DNA from: JBCBWG01 sp038523925
GTDB lineage: Bacteria > Pseudomonadota > Alphaproteobacteria > Rhizobiales > Hyphomicrobiaceae
Direction of reading: 5' to 3'
Assembly: GCA_038523925.1 (NCBI GenBank)
Contig: JBCBIY010000009.1
Coordinates: 53,942 to 117,941, forward strand
DNA length: 64,000 nt
Position 1 is the stretch's first letter, and every line of letters starts with the position of its first letter. The translations under genes were made by a program, and so were the position numbers. The notes under the pieces were generated by a model that worked only from the letters and a program-made list of their open reading frames with translations, had not been told where the DNA came from and did no database searches. Shown here in pieces: positions 35,091-44,126 of the stretch.

Positions 35091-36323
35091 TTAGGCGGCG
35101 AACGTCATCAGCTTGATGGCATCGAAGTCCTGCACACCGCCGCCAACGCGCTTCGTCGTATAGAAGAGCACGTATGGCTTCGAGCTGTAGGGGTCGCGGA
35201 GGACGCGGATACCGACGCGGTCGATGACGAGATAGCCACGGCGGAAGTCACCGAAGGCAATCGCATTGGCACCGGCTGACATGTCGGCCATGTCTTCAGC
35301 TTCGACGACCGGGAAGCCGAGCAGCGTCGATGCCTGACCCGGCGCCGTCGATGGCTGCCAGATGTAGTGGCCATCGGCGTCCTTCAACTTGCGAACTGCC
35401 GCCTGCGTCGAGCGGTTCATCACGAACGATGCATTCGCGCGGTAAGTCGCCTTCGTCGCGTAGATCAGGTCGATCAGCGGATCGGCTGGGTCGCTTGCGG
35501 CGAAGTCGCCCGCAGCCCCTGACGTCACCGTGCCGATGTTGCCCCAGGCCCACGATCCGTTGTCGACCGTCGGATAGTCGAGGAAGCCGCGTGGCTTGTT
35601 GACGCCATCGCCTGAAACAAAGGCTGCGCCCTCCTGCTCGGCGAACGCCGCGCGGACCTCATCCGAGATCCACGTGTCGATATCGACCGCGGAATCATCG
35701 AGCAGCGACTGCGTCGCAGCCGGCATCGCGTAAAGCTCCATCGTCGGGAACGCGAGTTCGGCGAGCGTCGGCGAGTTGGTCTCCGGCCGGGCATCGGTTT
35801 CGCCGACCCACCCGGTCTCGGCGCCAGTGATTGCAAACGGCTTCTTAAAGACAGCGCCCGAGACCTGACGCACGCTTGCAATTGCGCGGATCGGCGAGAT
35901 CGCTCGCATTGCCGTGTTGATCGCGCCTTCGGTCTCGCTTGGGACGAGGTAGCCGCCGTCGCTGTCGGAGCCGACCGAAAGCGCCTTGGCTTCAAGGTCG
36001 CGGAGCCGGCCTTCGCTGCCCTTGCGGATGTAAGTATCGAATGCAGCACCGTGCTCGGATGTGGCGGCCTGCGACGGCACACCGAGTGGCAGACGGGCAG
36101 CCTTGTGCGCCAGGCCGTCGACCGCGCGCTTGTGCTCGTCGAGTGCCTTGTCGATGCGCGTCAGCTTGTCTGTCGTCACGACATCGGCTGAGAAGCGCTT
36201 CTCAATCGCTTCGAGCCGCTCGTCGTTCGTCTCCTTGAACGCTTCGAAGGCTTGCATGAAGTCGTCAATTGCCTGGCCGACATCGCCGGCGGCTTTGGTC
36301 TCAAATGAGTTGTCGGTCACCAT
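35091..36323 (-). CDS. GTA major capsid protein, HK97 fold (gp5)
   Basis: 410 residues. An N-terminal coiled-coil delta domain (about 15-75: DDFMQAFEAFKETNDERLEAIEKRF) precedes the HK97 core, which starts near residue 105 (ALSVGSDSDGGYLVPSE) and includes ELAFPTMELYAMPAATQSLLDD and GFPVVEAEDM. The delta domain would act as scaffold and be removed by the adjacent protease. It overlaps the protease gene by 7 nt. Confidence 0.96.
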   Translation of the reverse strand: MVTDNSFETKAAGDVGQAIDDFMQAFEAFKETNDERLEAIEKRFSADVVTTDKLTRIDKALDEHKRAVDGLAHKAARLPLGVPSQAATSEHGAAFDTYIRKGSEGRLRDLEAKALSVGSDSDGGYLVPSETEGAINTAMRAISPIRAIASVRQVSGAVFKKPFAITGAETGWVGETDARPETNSPTLAELAFPTMELYAMPAATQSLLDDSAVDIDTWISDEVRAAFAEQEGAAFVSGDGVNKPRGFLDYPTVDNGSWAWGNIGTVTSGAAGDFAASDPADPLIDLIYATKATYRANASFVMNRSTQAAVRKLKDADGHYIWQPSTAPGQASTLLGFPVVEAEDMADMSAGANAIAFGDFRRGYLVIDRVGIRVLRDPYSSKPYVLFYTTKRVGGGVQDFDAIKLMTFAA

Positions 36324-37054
36324 GTGTGAGTGAGCCCTTTGGTCTGGAGTTGGTTCGAGGATCGGATGAGGCTGGCTGCTTCTGCGATCTGCTCGGCGAG
36401 CGCCTGATCCGTTGATGAGCCTCCACCCGCATCCCGCCGGGCGTTGAGACCCTTGAGGCCATTGCGCATGACTGCGCGTGCCTCTGAGCGCGTGAACCCA
36501 GCGTCTTGCGTGAGCCAGCGTTCGAATTCGCGTTCGCTCGGCTTGCCGCCTGCGAACGGGTCAGACTTCACGGCTACAACGCGCGCCTCCGGCTGCATCG
36601 GGAACGTGACGATTGAGATCTCCCAGAGGTCGATCCTGTGAAGGATGCGCGTGCCGGACTTGCGGTCGCGGCGGGCGCCGGCCGCGCGGAAGCCGATCGA
36701 CAGGCCGTCGACGGCACCAGCGCGCATGAGCGAGAGAACTTCGCGCGAGCGTGCAACGTCCGGCATCAGCCGGCCGCGCACATGCAGCCCCCGCGCGTCT
36801 TCGTAGATCCGCTGCCAGATGCCGATCGGCTGCGCGGGGTCGTGCTGAAACAGCATCCGCACGCCACCTGCCCCGCGCTTTGCAAGCGTCTCGCGGAAGG
36901 CACCGGGCTTGACCACATCGCGCCCAAGGTCCTCGCGATCAAACAGGCTCGCGTAGCCTTCGAATGTTCCGTCGAGCGAGACGTCCTTCAGATCGAGCGC
37001 GCAGAACTTTACTTCGCTCGCTGCTTCGAGCAGCGGCGGCCTCGTGTCTTTCAT
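36317..37054 (-). CDS. GTA prohead protease, HK97 family (gp4)
   Basis: 245 residues. GTFEGYASLFDREDLGRDVVKPGAF opens the peptidase U35 domain; catalytic His71 in LFQHDP and Ser119 in VDGLSIGF are visible, then DLWEISIVTFPM. The C-terminal 80 residues are a polar tail. It matures the capsid. Begins 30 nt after the portal gene. Confidence 0.94.
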   Translation of the reverse strand: MKDTRPPLLEAASEVKFCALDLKDVSLDGTFEGYASLFDREDLGRDVVKPGAFRETLAKRGAGGVRMLFQHDPAQPIGIWQRIYEDARGLHVRGRLMPDVARSREVLSLMRAGAVDGLSIGFRAAGARRDRKSGTRILHRIDLWEISIVTFPMQPEARVVAVKSDPFAGGKPSEREFERWLTQDAGFTRSEARAVMRNGLKGLNARRDAGGGSSTDQALAEQIAEAASLIRSSNQLQTKGLTHTW

Positions 37055-37084
37055 CGCTTGTCCGTTTGAGTGCTGAAACGTCGG

Positions 37085-38305
37085 TCAGGCTGGTTGCGTG
37101 TCGCCGCCGGCTTCGTCGCGCGGCGGATAGCCAACCGCGCGGCGCTTCTCATCGTCTGACAAGAAACCTACCGACTGCAGCCGCGCCCAAAGCGCATCGC
37201 GTTCGGAGCGCAGCGCCTCGATCCCGTCGAGGTCCGGCTTGAGCGTGACCGGCGCGTCGAAGGCGGGCGCGAGCCACGCAGAGAATGCGGCCGACGTCCG
37301 CGCAACAAGCGGCAGCACCGTCTGACGCCAGAAGTTGCGATGCGCTTCCTGGTAGTTCGAATACGTGTTGTCGCCGGGGATGCCGAGCAGCATCGGCGGC
37401 ACACCGAGCGCAAGTGCGATTTCGCGCGCGGCTGCATCTTTGGCCGCGATAAAGTCCATGTCGCGTGGGCTGAGGCTCATCGCTTTCCAGTCGAGCCCAC
37501 CTTCGAGCAACAGCGGCCGGCCGGCGTTGCGCGCGCCCTGGAAACTGTCTTCGAGTTCCTGTTTGAGGCGCGCGAATTGCGCCTCCGTCATATGAGCGCC
37601 CGTGCCGTAGACGAGCGCACCTGAGGGCCGCGCGGCATTGTCGAGCAGCGCCTTATTCCATTGGCTCGCGCCATTGTGGATGTCGATCGCGGTTGCGGCG
37701 GCCTGAATGGGCGAGAGGCCGTAATGGTCATCGGCGGGATGGAAAAGGCGAAGATGCAGGACCTGGTCGACGCCCGGCATCGCCTCGCCTGAGAGCACGA
37801 CCTCGGCGCCGCCGGTGCGATAAGAAAAACCGTCTGCCCACCCTTCCCGATCAGCGCGTACCGAGACCCGGTCGGGCCGCAGCAGGTCCAGACCGCGAAG
37901 CCCCTCGCCTGCTGCGATGGCGCGCGCATATGCGTTGCCAGAGACCAGCAGGTACCCAAACCAGCTCTCAAAGAAGTCAGCGCCGGTCATCGCGGCAGCG
38001 GGCTTGGTAATCAGGTGCTCAAGCGGATGGCCCGGCACGGGCTGCTCGCCGTCGTAGACCCTGAGTGGCACGCTCGCAGCCGCCTCACTTATGAGGCGCA
38101 CCGCGCGATAGACGATTGCGTTTTGCATCACGCCTTCCCGCGCAAATGCCGCGTACGACCGGTCGCCCCATCGCGCCGCTCCGAGACTTTGCAGGGATAC
38201 GAGGCTGCCGCTGACAGCCTTCGCCTCGGCCGCTGACGGCTGTCGTGCCTCAGCCATCCGCTCTGGCCTCCGCCAAAGCCGGCTCAACCAATCTGCCATT
38301 CGCAT
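37085..38305 (-). CDS. GTA portal protein, HK97 family (gp3)
   Basis: 406 residues from ATG 38305, whose A overlaps the TerL stop (TGATG). RAVRLISEAAASVPLRVYDG, ESWFGYLLVSGNAYA and PPMLLGIPGDNTYSNYQEAHRNFWR are diagnostic HK97-type portal motifs. Forms the dodecameric DNA gate. The RcGTA g3.5 reading frame between portal and protease has no equivalent here. Confidence 0.95.
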   Translation of the reverse strand: MRMADWLSRLWRRPERMAEARQPSAAEAKAVSGSLVSLQSLGAARWGDRSYAAFAREGVMQNAIVYRAVRLISEAAASVPLRVYDGEQPVPGHPLEHLITKPAAAMTGADFFESWFGYLLVSGNAYARAIAAGEGLRGLDLLRPDRVSVRADREGWADGFSYRTGGAEVVLSGEAMPGVDQVLHLRLFHPADDHYGLSPIQAAATAIDIHNGASQWNKALLDNAARPSGALVYGTGAHMTEAQFARLKQELEDSFQGARNAGRPLLLEGGLDWKAMSLSPRDMDFIAAKDAAAREIALALGVPPMLLGIPGDNTYSNYQEAHRNFWRQTVLPLVARTSAAFSAWLAPAFDAPVTLKPDLDGIEALRSERDALWARLQSVGFLSDDEKRRAVGYPPRDEAGGDTQPA

Positions 38306-39708
38306 CAAACCTTTCTGAGCGACGGTCGCGCCGCAGGGGTCAACATCAGGTCGGTCAGCGCCCAAACGAGCGCGTCGAGACGATCGGGCGAGCGGCTGTC
38401 GATGCCGCCGGAGGTGCCGAACTGCAGCATCTGGTCCTCAAGCCGGTTGAACAGCCCGACATGGGCGACGCGGCCCTGCGCGTAGAGAGCTGCGACCGGT
38501 TCAGCCCGCACCCACTTGCCGCGCGTCGCCCGCACCTTCCTGATGGGCACCGTCGCATCCGATTGGCGGATGACCTGCTCGACGAGGTCGCCGCCCTGGT
38601 TCACTTCGGCGACGATCGCGTCGGCCTCGAAGTCATGAAACGCGGCCACGACCGCCGCCGCCCAATCCGATGGCGCGCGGCCTTTCAACGTGCGGTCGGC
38701 CACAACGTATCCGCGCTGGTCGGGCCCGCGCCCGGCAACGACGATGCCGCAAGCATCCGAGTTGACGTGTGCCGTCACCGGCGGGTCGACCGCCACGACG
38801 ACGCGTCCGAGCGGTGGCGCTGATCCAACGCGCGCATCTTCAATCCAGTCACGCCGCCAAAGCGCACCGGAGGTCTCGGCAATGATATCGCCGTCGAGCT
38901 CCTGGCGCCCTAGCGCGGTGCCCGCATAGCGCCGCTCCATTTCCGAAATGAAGCTCGCGGCAAGATGCGCGCGATTGTCGACTGTCTTGGCGCGCGTCAC
39001 GACGGTCGCTGCGTCCTCGACGAGGCGTTTCAACAGTGGCCGCGGCTTCGGCGTCGTCGTCACAACCGCTCGCGGCGCTGCGCCGAGCCTCAGCCCGAAC
39101 TGCAGCATGTCCCACGTCTCTTCCGCGTGGCGCCACTTGATGAGTTCATCGCACCAGGCCGCATGGAACTGCGGACCCCTCAGCCCCGCCGGCCTTTCAG
39201 CCGAGAAGAGCTGCGCGATCGCGCCGTTGGGCCAGACGAGCCGGCCGCGCGCGCCATCGAACTGCGGACGCTCGGCTTGCGGGTGCACCGCCATCAGACC
39301 TGAAGGCCCGTCGATCATCGTATTGCGGACATCGCGGATGGTCTCGCCAATCAGCGCGATGCGGACTGTGCCGGTTTCGCTGAGCGAGCGGCCGGTTGCC
39401 TGCGCGCGGATCCATTCCGCACCGGCCCGCGTCTTGCCAGCGCCGCGACCGCCAAGGAACAACCAGGTCCGCCAGCTATCATCCGTCCCGCCGGGACCAG
39501 CGGCCGGTGCCAGCTGGTCATCCCGCGCCCAAACTTGCCAGTCAGCGTAGATGTCCTCGCGAAGGTCCGCCGGCCATTCACTCAGCGCGGCCGTCAGGTC
39601 CCCGAGCGACACCGTCGAGCCGTTCGCGAAGGCTGAGAATGCGTGCCGCAACCTCTTCGCGGAAGGCGTCCGGGTCGTCGGCGAGCCGCGGCCCGTTGCT
39701 GCGTCCAT
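38305..39708 (-). CDS. GTA terminase large subunit (gp2)
   Basis: Up to 467 residues from ATG 39708; GTG 39612 is an alternative that reduces overlap with TerS. ATPase with Walker A GGRGAGKT (residues 86-93), Walker B ending Asp187-Glu188 in AAWCDEL, and coupling motif VVTTTPKP; nuclease half with VVAVDPPVT (about 307-315) and DAIVAEVNQGGD. It packages about headful lengths of host DNA. The 131-bp overlap with the TerS frame is unusually long. Confidence 0.94.
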   Translation of the reverse strand: MDAATGRGSPTTRTPSAKRLRHAFSAFANGSTVSLGDLTAALSEWPADLREDIYADWQVWARDDQLAPAAGPGGTDDSWRTWLFLGGRGAGKTRAGAEWIRAQATGRSLSETGTVRIALIGETIRDVRNTMIDGPSGLMAVHPQAERPQFDGARGRLVWPNGAIAQLFSAERPAGLRGPQFHAAWCDELIKWRHAEETWDMLQFGLRLGAAPRAVVTTTPKPRPLLKRLVEDAATVVTRAKTVDNRAHLAASFISEMERRYAGTALGRQELDGDIIAETSGALWRRDWIEDARVGSAPPLGRVVVAVDPPVTAHVNSDACGIVVAGRGPDQRGYVVADRTLKGRAPSDWAAAVVAAFHDFEADAIVAEVNQGGDLVEQVIRQSDATVPIRKVRATRGKWVRAEPVAALYAQGRVAHVGLFNRLEDQMLQFGTSGGIDSRSPDRLDALVWALTDLMLTPAARPSLRKV

Positions 39709-40150
39709 CGCGTGCGGTTCCCTTCCGAGCCTTCGTCGACAACTTCATGCCGATCAGTTTTTCGAAATTGCGCACGAGCGCGCCGAGGGCGCGTGTCTCG
39801 CGTTCGTAGTCGGCGGAAGACATGTCGCTTGGGTCGGACATGCGGGTCTCCAACTGGTCGAGTTGCATGTTGATCGCGGAGATCAGGCGTTTGTGCAGGC
39901 CGCTCGCCCGGGAGGCAGGCTTGCCGCGCTTTGGCTTGGCGCGCGTCGGGCGGGGTGCGGCCTTAGACTTGGACTTGGCCTCGCACGCCGCACCCGCGCT
40001 CACTGGGCGGCGCTGCCAGTCTTCAGCGCGGGCGCGCCGGTAGATGGCCGTGCGGCTGACGCCGTGGCCGCGCGCGAGTTCGGTCACCGTGGTGCCGACC
40101 TCAAACGCATGCCGCAGCGCCGCCCAATCGCAATCGGTTGGGTCGGACAT
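39578..40150 (-). CDS. GTA terminase small subunit (gp1)
   Basis: 190 residues. N-terminal helix-turn-helix (about 8-40: FEVGTTVTELARGHGVSRTAIYRRARAEDW), basic linker (58-82, KSKSKAAPRPTRAKPKR), central helix with LGALVRNFEKLIGMKL and a charged C-terminus. GTA small terminases lack the sequence-specific pac recognition of phages. First gene of the cluster, about 70 nt downstream of the promoter. Confidence 0.9.
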   Translation of the reverse strand: MSDPTDCDWAALRHAFEVGTTVTELARGHGVSRTAIYRRARAEDWQRRPVSAGAACEAKSKSKAAPRPTRAKPKRGKPASRASGLHKRLISAINMQLDQLETRMSDPSDMSSADYERETRALGALVRNFEKLIGMKLSTKARKGTARDGRSNGPRLADDPDAFREEVAARILSLRERLDGVARGPDGRAE

Positions 40151-40225
40151 TGTTCGTGTCGATGTGATCTGAGATGCCCGCTGCGGCGCCGAGTGGCGTC
40201 AGCCGCATTTCCTGAGCATGCCCGA

Positions 40226-40254
40226 ACCCTACCCCAGGACCGTCGCGGTGTCAA
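40226..40254 (-). promoter_or_regulatory. Putative sigma-70 promoter of the GTA cluster
   Basis: On the minus strand: TTGACA (complement of 40249-40254), 17-bp spacer, TAGGGT (complement of 40226-40231), predicted start near 40218, about 70 nt upstream of TerS. An AT-rich block (about 40258-40306, containing the inverted repeat CTTA-AA-TAAG) lies just upstream, where an activator could bind. Confidence 0.65.
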
Positions 40255-40336
40255 CGGTTATTTTCAATAGAATCAATGACTTAAATAAGAGCGCGCATAT
40301 TCTAATGGCGGCCGGAAGCGCGAGGATAAGTTCGGC

Positions 40337-41227
40337 TTACTGCCGCCGTTGCCGTCCGCTTTCGTGGTAAATCACGAGGAGGCCAGCGCCGAAGATGACC
40401 GCGCCACCGATCCACGTTGGCAGGGCAGGCACCTGATCGAAGATCATAAAGCCAAGCAGCGATGCCCACACGAGCTTCAGGAAATCAAACGGCATGACGG
40501 CTGTGGCGTCGGCGCGCTTCAAAGCTTCGGCGAGCGAGAGCTGAGCCAGCGTGCCTGTCGCACCGATGACCGCGAGCCAGAGGAACTGCTCCTGCGTCGG
40601 CCAGGTCCACACCCAGAGCGCAGGGCCAAACGAAAGCAGCGTCAACAGGATCGCCATGTAGCCGGTGATCGTGATGCTGCTGTCGGTGCGGGACAGCGCC
40701 TTGATCGTCACCATCGTGAACGCCCAGATCAGCGCCGATGCGAGAACGAGCAGGGCGCCGACGTCCCACGCCGCAACGTCGGGTCGCATGACGATCATCG
40801 TACCGGCAAATCCGGCAATCAGCGCGATCCAACGCGCGGACACCATGCGCTCGCGAAAGATGATGACGCTTAGGAGTGCCATGAAGAGCGGTGCGGTGAA
40901 GCTCAGCGCGGTGACGCGTGCGATCGGCGTCATGGCAAGGCCGGTGAAGAACATCAGCATCGCCACGACGTTGAGCGAGGCGCGTAGAACGTGCATCCAG
41001 ATGCGATCGGTGCGCAGGAACGAAAGCCCGCTCTGCCAGAACAGCGGCGTGAACATCAATATCGCGAACACGTTGCGGAAGAAGGCGACCTGGAACGGAT
41101 GCAGATCGCGCGTGATGGCCACAATCATTGCGTGCATGGCAGAGAAGGCGACCGTCGAGAGGACCATCGCAAGGATCCCGCGCGTGACCGACGACTGCGC
41201 GCGCCAGATTGCGACCGGGCTAGCCAA
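40337..41227 (-). CDS. EamA/DMT-family membrane transporter
   Basis: 296 residues with ten hydrophobic helices and two EamA repeats; motifs MHAMIVAITRDLHPFQVAFFRNVFAILMF and ARWIALIAGFAGTMIVMRPD are typical of the drug/metabolite transporter RhaT/SAM-type subgroup. The open frame begins with TTG 41227; an ATG at residue 21 would truncate TM1, so the TTG or another upstream start is preferred, although no clear ribosome site is seen. Substrate unknown. Ends 187 bp upstream of the GTA cluster. Confidence 0.9.
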   Translation of the reverse strand: MASPVAIWRAQSSVTRGILAMVLSTVAFSAMHAMIVAITRDLHPFQVAFFRNVFAILMFTPLFWQSGLSFLRTDRIWMHVLRASLNVVAMLMFFTGLAMTPIARVTALSFTAPLFMALLSVIIFRERMVSARWIALIAGFAGTMIVMRPDVAAWDVGALLVLASALIWAFTMVTIKALSRTDSSITITGYMAILLTLLSFGPALWVWTWPTQEQFLWLAVIGATGTLAQLSLAEALKRADATAVMPFDFLKLVWASLLGFMIFDQVPALPTWIGGAVIFGAGLLVIYHESGRQRRQ

Positions 41228-41301
41228 GCCGCGCGTGTCCGCCGGCGCCTTGTTTTGTGGTCGGGCGCCCCGTCATTCGGTGGACCCCCACGTCAGTGGT
41301 A

Positions 41302-41817
41302 CTATGCATTTTGGTCAGCCTCATCGTCCGGCCAGCCATCAATCAAATAGTCTTCAATAGAAGTGACGCGCGTCGCGGTCTCGGCCAGCGCCCAGCCCTT
41401 CACCGATATGCCGGCTTCGTGCACGGTCATGTGGTCGCCCGAGACCAGCGGGTGCCACCACGCAAGGCCGCGCCCCTCAGACACGCGGCGGTAGGCACAT
41501 GACGGCGGCAGCCAACTGAGTTCGCCAACACGGTCTGGCGACAGGACAATGCAGTCAGAGACTTTCGCCTGGCGATCCGGATAGTCCGTACATTTGCACG
41601 AATCAGTATCGAGCAGCCGGCACGACAACCCCGTCAGGAAGATATCGCCGGTGTCTTCGTCCTCAACCTTCAGCATGCAGCAGCGGCCGCAGCCATCACA
41701 AAGCTGCTCCCACTCGCGCCGCGTCATCTCCGAGAGCGCTTTCCGCTCCCAGAAAGGAGGCCGCTTACCGCGCCCTCGGGCCGAAACCGGCCCTCTTTCA
41801 CTGCGCTCGCGTTGCAT
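41302..41817 (-). CDS. YcgN family cysteine-cluster protein (UPF0260)
   Basis: 171 residues from ATG 41817 (frame open to 41874). Starts of the domain: PFWERKALSEMTRREWEQLCDGCGRCC, followed by further cysteines in LSCRLLDTDSCKCTDYPDR and PPSCAYR, as in the UPF0260/YcgN family with a zinc/iron-binding CxxC cluster. Function not established. Divergent from the penicillin-binding protein gene. Confidence 0.92.
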   Translation of the reverse strand: MQRERSERGPVSARGRGKRPPFWERKALSEMTRREWEQLCDGCGRCCMLKVEDEDTGDIFLTGLSCRLLDTDSCKCTDYPDRQAKVSDCIVLSPDRVGELSWLPPSCAYRRVSEGRGLAWWHPLVSGDHMTVHEAGISVKGWALAETATRVTSIEDYLIDGWPDDEADQNA

Positions 41818-41912
41818 CACGCTCCGATTGGAAATAACCACAATTCGACCATTCAATCTGGCGTGTCTTGGCATAAGCGGCTAGCCCTCGCCAGAGCGTT
41901 AAGGGGCATCTC

Positions 41913-44126
41913 TTGAACGATTGGTTCTTCAATCAGGGCAGCCGGCGCAAGCTGCGCGACTGGCTCGGGCTCGACCGCCTACTGAGCACCGACCAGGACC
42001 TTGCGGTCGAACGCGTGCGCGACGGCTACAACGCCGCGTCGAGCTGGTTTGCCCGGATGCGGCTCACCGGCACCCGCCGCGCGCTTTGCGAGATCGGCTC
42101 GGAGGGTTTTACGCTCGGCATGGCGGGCTTCGTCGTCATGTACATGCTCGCGCTGCCAGCGTTCGAAGAAGCCGATGAAGCGAAGTGGCTGACGACGGGT
42201 CAGTACTCCGTCACGTTCCTTGATCGCAATGGCACTGAGATCGGCCGGCGCGGCATCAACATCGATGACGCGATCCCGCTCGAGGACGTGCCCGACAACG
42301 TCATCAAAGCGACGCTTGCGACCGAAGACCGCCGTTTCTTCGAGCATTTCGGCGTGGACTTTATGGGCACGCTCCGCGCGCTCATCTCAAACGTGCGCGC
42401 AAACGACGTCGTCCAGGGCGGCTCAACGCTGACGCAGCAGCTCGCCAAAAACCTCTTCTTGTCGTCCGAGCGTTCGATCACGCGGAAGATCAAGGAGGCG
42501 TTTCTCGCCGTCTGGCTCGAGGCACGGCTGACGAAGCGTGAGATCCTGAAGCTTTATCTCGACCGCGCCTACATGGGCGGCGGCGCGTTCGGCGTTGAGG
42601 CGGCCGCGCAGTTCTACTTCGGCAAGTCGGTGCGCGAGGTGACGCTTGCTGAAGCCGCGATGATGGCGGGGCTCTATAAAGCGCCGACCAAGTATGCACC
42701 GCACATCAACCTTCCCGCCGCCCGCGCGCGCGCCAACGAAGTCCTCTCGAACCTCGTCGAGGCCGGCTACTACACATCCGGACAGGTCTACGCGGCGCGG
42801 CTCAAGCCCGCCAAAGCGATTGAGCGGGTTGAGAACCGCAGCCCTGACTGGTTCCTTGACTGGGCCTTCGAAGAGGTCCAGCGCTTGATGCGCGGCCGCG
42901 GGACCTACGTTTTGACCGCGCGCACGACCGTCGACCTCGACATGCAGTTCGCAGCCGAGCAGGTGATGGAGACGACCGTTCGCAGCTACGGCCGCGGCAA
43001 CAACTTCCGCTCAGGCGCGCTCGTCTCGATGGAGCCGGGCGGCGCCGTGCGGGCACTCGTCGGCGGCATTGACTACGGCGATAACCAGTTCAACCGCGCA
43101 ACGCGCGCGCGCCGCCAGCCGGGCTCTTCGTTCAAGACTTACGTCTACGCAGCCGCCCTCGCCAACGGCTATCGCATGAACCAGTCGCTGCGCGACTCGA
43201 CCGTGCGCTGCGGGCGCTGGTCGCCGAAAAACTACAACGGCTCCTCTGGGTCCGGCCGCCGCGTTTCGATGACCGACGCCTTCCGCCGCTCGCTCAACAC
43301 AACCGCAGTCCGCCTCTCGCTCGCCGTTAAACGCCGCACCGTCGTCGACCTCACCCGCAAGCTCGGCATTCGCGGCGTGCGCCCGTCGTGTTCGATGGCG
43401 CTCGGCGACACCGGCATCACGCCGCTTGAGCACGTCGGCGGCTATGCGACCTTCGCCAACGGTGGCCAGAAGGCGACGCCGTTTGGCATTACCGAGATCT
43501 CGGATTCGAAGGGCCTCATCGTGTGGAGCCACGACAAGGACGGGCCGAAGCCCGAGCAGGTCGTCCCGCGCCGCGTCGCCCGCGATGTCAACCGACTCAT
43601 GCATTCCGTCGTCGAGGCCGGCACAGGCCAGCGCGCCAAGCTTGAGTTCACGCATGCCGTGGGCAAAACCGGCACGAGTTCCAGTTACCGCGATGCGTGG
43701 TTCGTCGGCTTCACCGGCAAATACGTCACCGGCGTCTGGCTCGGCAACGACAACTACCGCCCGATGTACCGTCGCCGCGGCGGCGTCACGGGGGGCAGTT
43801 TCCCGGCGCAGGCGTGGCAGTCGTTTAACGCACTCGCGCATAAGTCGATGAACATCCCGACTGTCATCGGCCTCGCAGACCACCCAACGCAGATTGCCGA
43901 ACGGGCGCGCTTGGCGGAGCTGCGGGCCAGCGATCCAACGCTTGGCGGACCAGCGGCTGCACGGGGTCGCCGCGATGAAATGCCGAAGGAGACGAAGCAG
44001 GCGCTTGAGGCGCTTTCGGAAAACCTTGGCCGGGCCCAGGCCGGTGAAGCCATCATCGCGCCAACCGGTGGCCGCGCCTCAAGCGAGCCGGCAACGGGGC
44101 AGAGTGCAAGGCCCAGCCGGTCATGA
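41913..44126 (+). CDS. Class A penicillin-binding protein (PBP1A-type transglycosylase/transpeptidase)
   Basis: 737 residues. Start is TTG 41913 with AAGGGG 6 nt upstream. One TM helix (about 65-83) follows an unusually long cytoplasmic N-terminus. GT51 glycosyltransferase motifs EDRRFFEH (138-145) and QGGSTLTQQLAKN (168-180) polymerise glycan strands; the transpeptidase has SSFK with Ser405, SLNT as second motif, and KTGTS (585-589). It builds cell wall at the outer face of the inner membrane. Overlaps the next gene by 4 nt (ATGA). Confidence 0.94.
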   Translation: MNDWFFNQGSRRKLRDWLGLDRLLSTDQDLAVERVRDGYNAASSWFARMRLTGTRRALCEIGSEGFTLGMAGFVVMYMLALPAFEEADEAKWLTTGQYSVTFLDRNGTEIGRRGINIDDAIPLEDVPDNVIKATLATEDRRFFEHFGVDFMGTLRALISNVRANDVVQGGSTLTQQLAKNLFLSSERSITRKIKEAFLAVWLEARLTKREILKLYLDRAYMGGGAFGVEAAAQFYFGKSVREVTLAEAAMMAGLYKAPTKYAPHINLPAARARANEVLSNLVEAGYYTSGQVYAARLKPAKAIERVENRSPDWFLDWAFEEVQRLMRGRGTYVLTARTTVDLDMQFAAEQVMETTVRSYGRGNNFRSGALVSMEPGGAVRALVGGIDYGDNQFNRATRARRQPGSSFKTYVYAAALANGYRMNQSLRDSTVRCGRWSPKNYNGSSGSGRRVSMTDAFRRSLNTTAVRLSLAVKRRTVVDLTRKLGIRGVRPSCSMALGDTGITPLEHVGGYATFANGGQKATPFGITEISDSKGLIVWSHDKDGPKPEQVVPRRVARDVNRLMHSVVEAGTGQRAKLEFTHAVGKTGTSSSYRDAWFVGFTGKYVTGVWLGNDNYRPMYRRRGGVTGGSFPAQAWQSFNALAHKSMNIPTVIGLADHPTQIAERARLAELRASDPTLGGPAAARGRRDEMPKETKQALEALSENLGRAQAGEAIIAPTGGRASSEPATGQSARPSRS

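Noticed and set aside
24626..40150. Intact prophage
   Set aside because: Gene order and protein sizes match GTA clusters; no integrase, repressor, replication module or attachment-site repeats are seen at either side.
43011..43883. 290-codon open frame antisense to the penicillin-binding protein
   Set aside because: No recognisable domain; opposite strand of well-conserved transpeptidase motifs.
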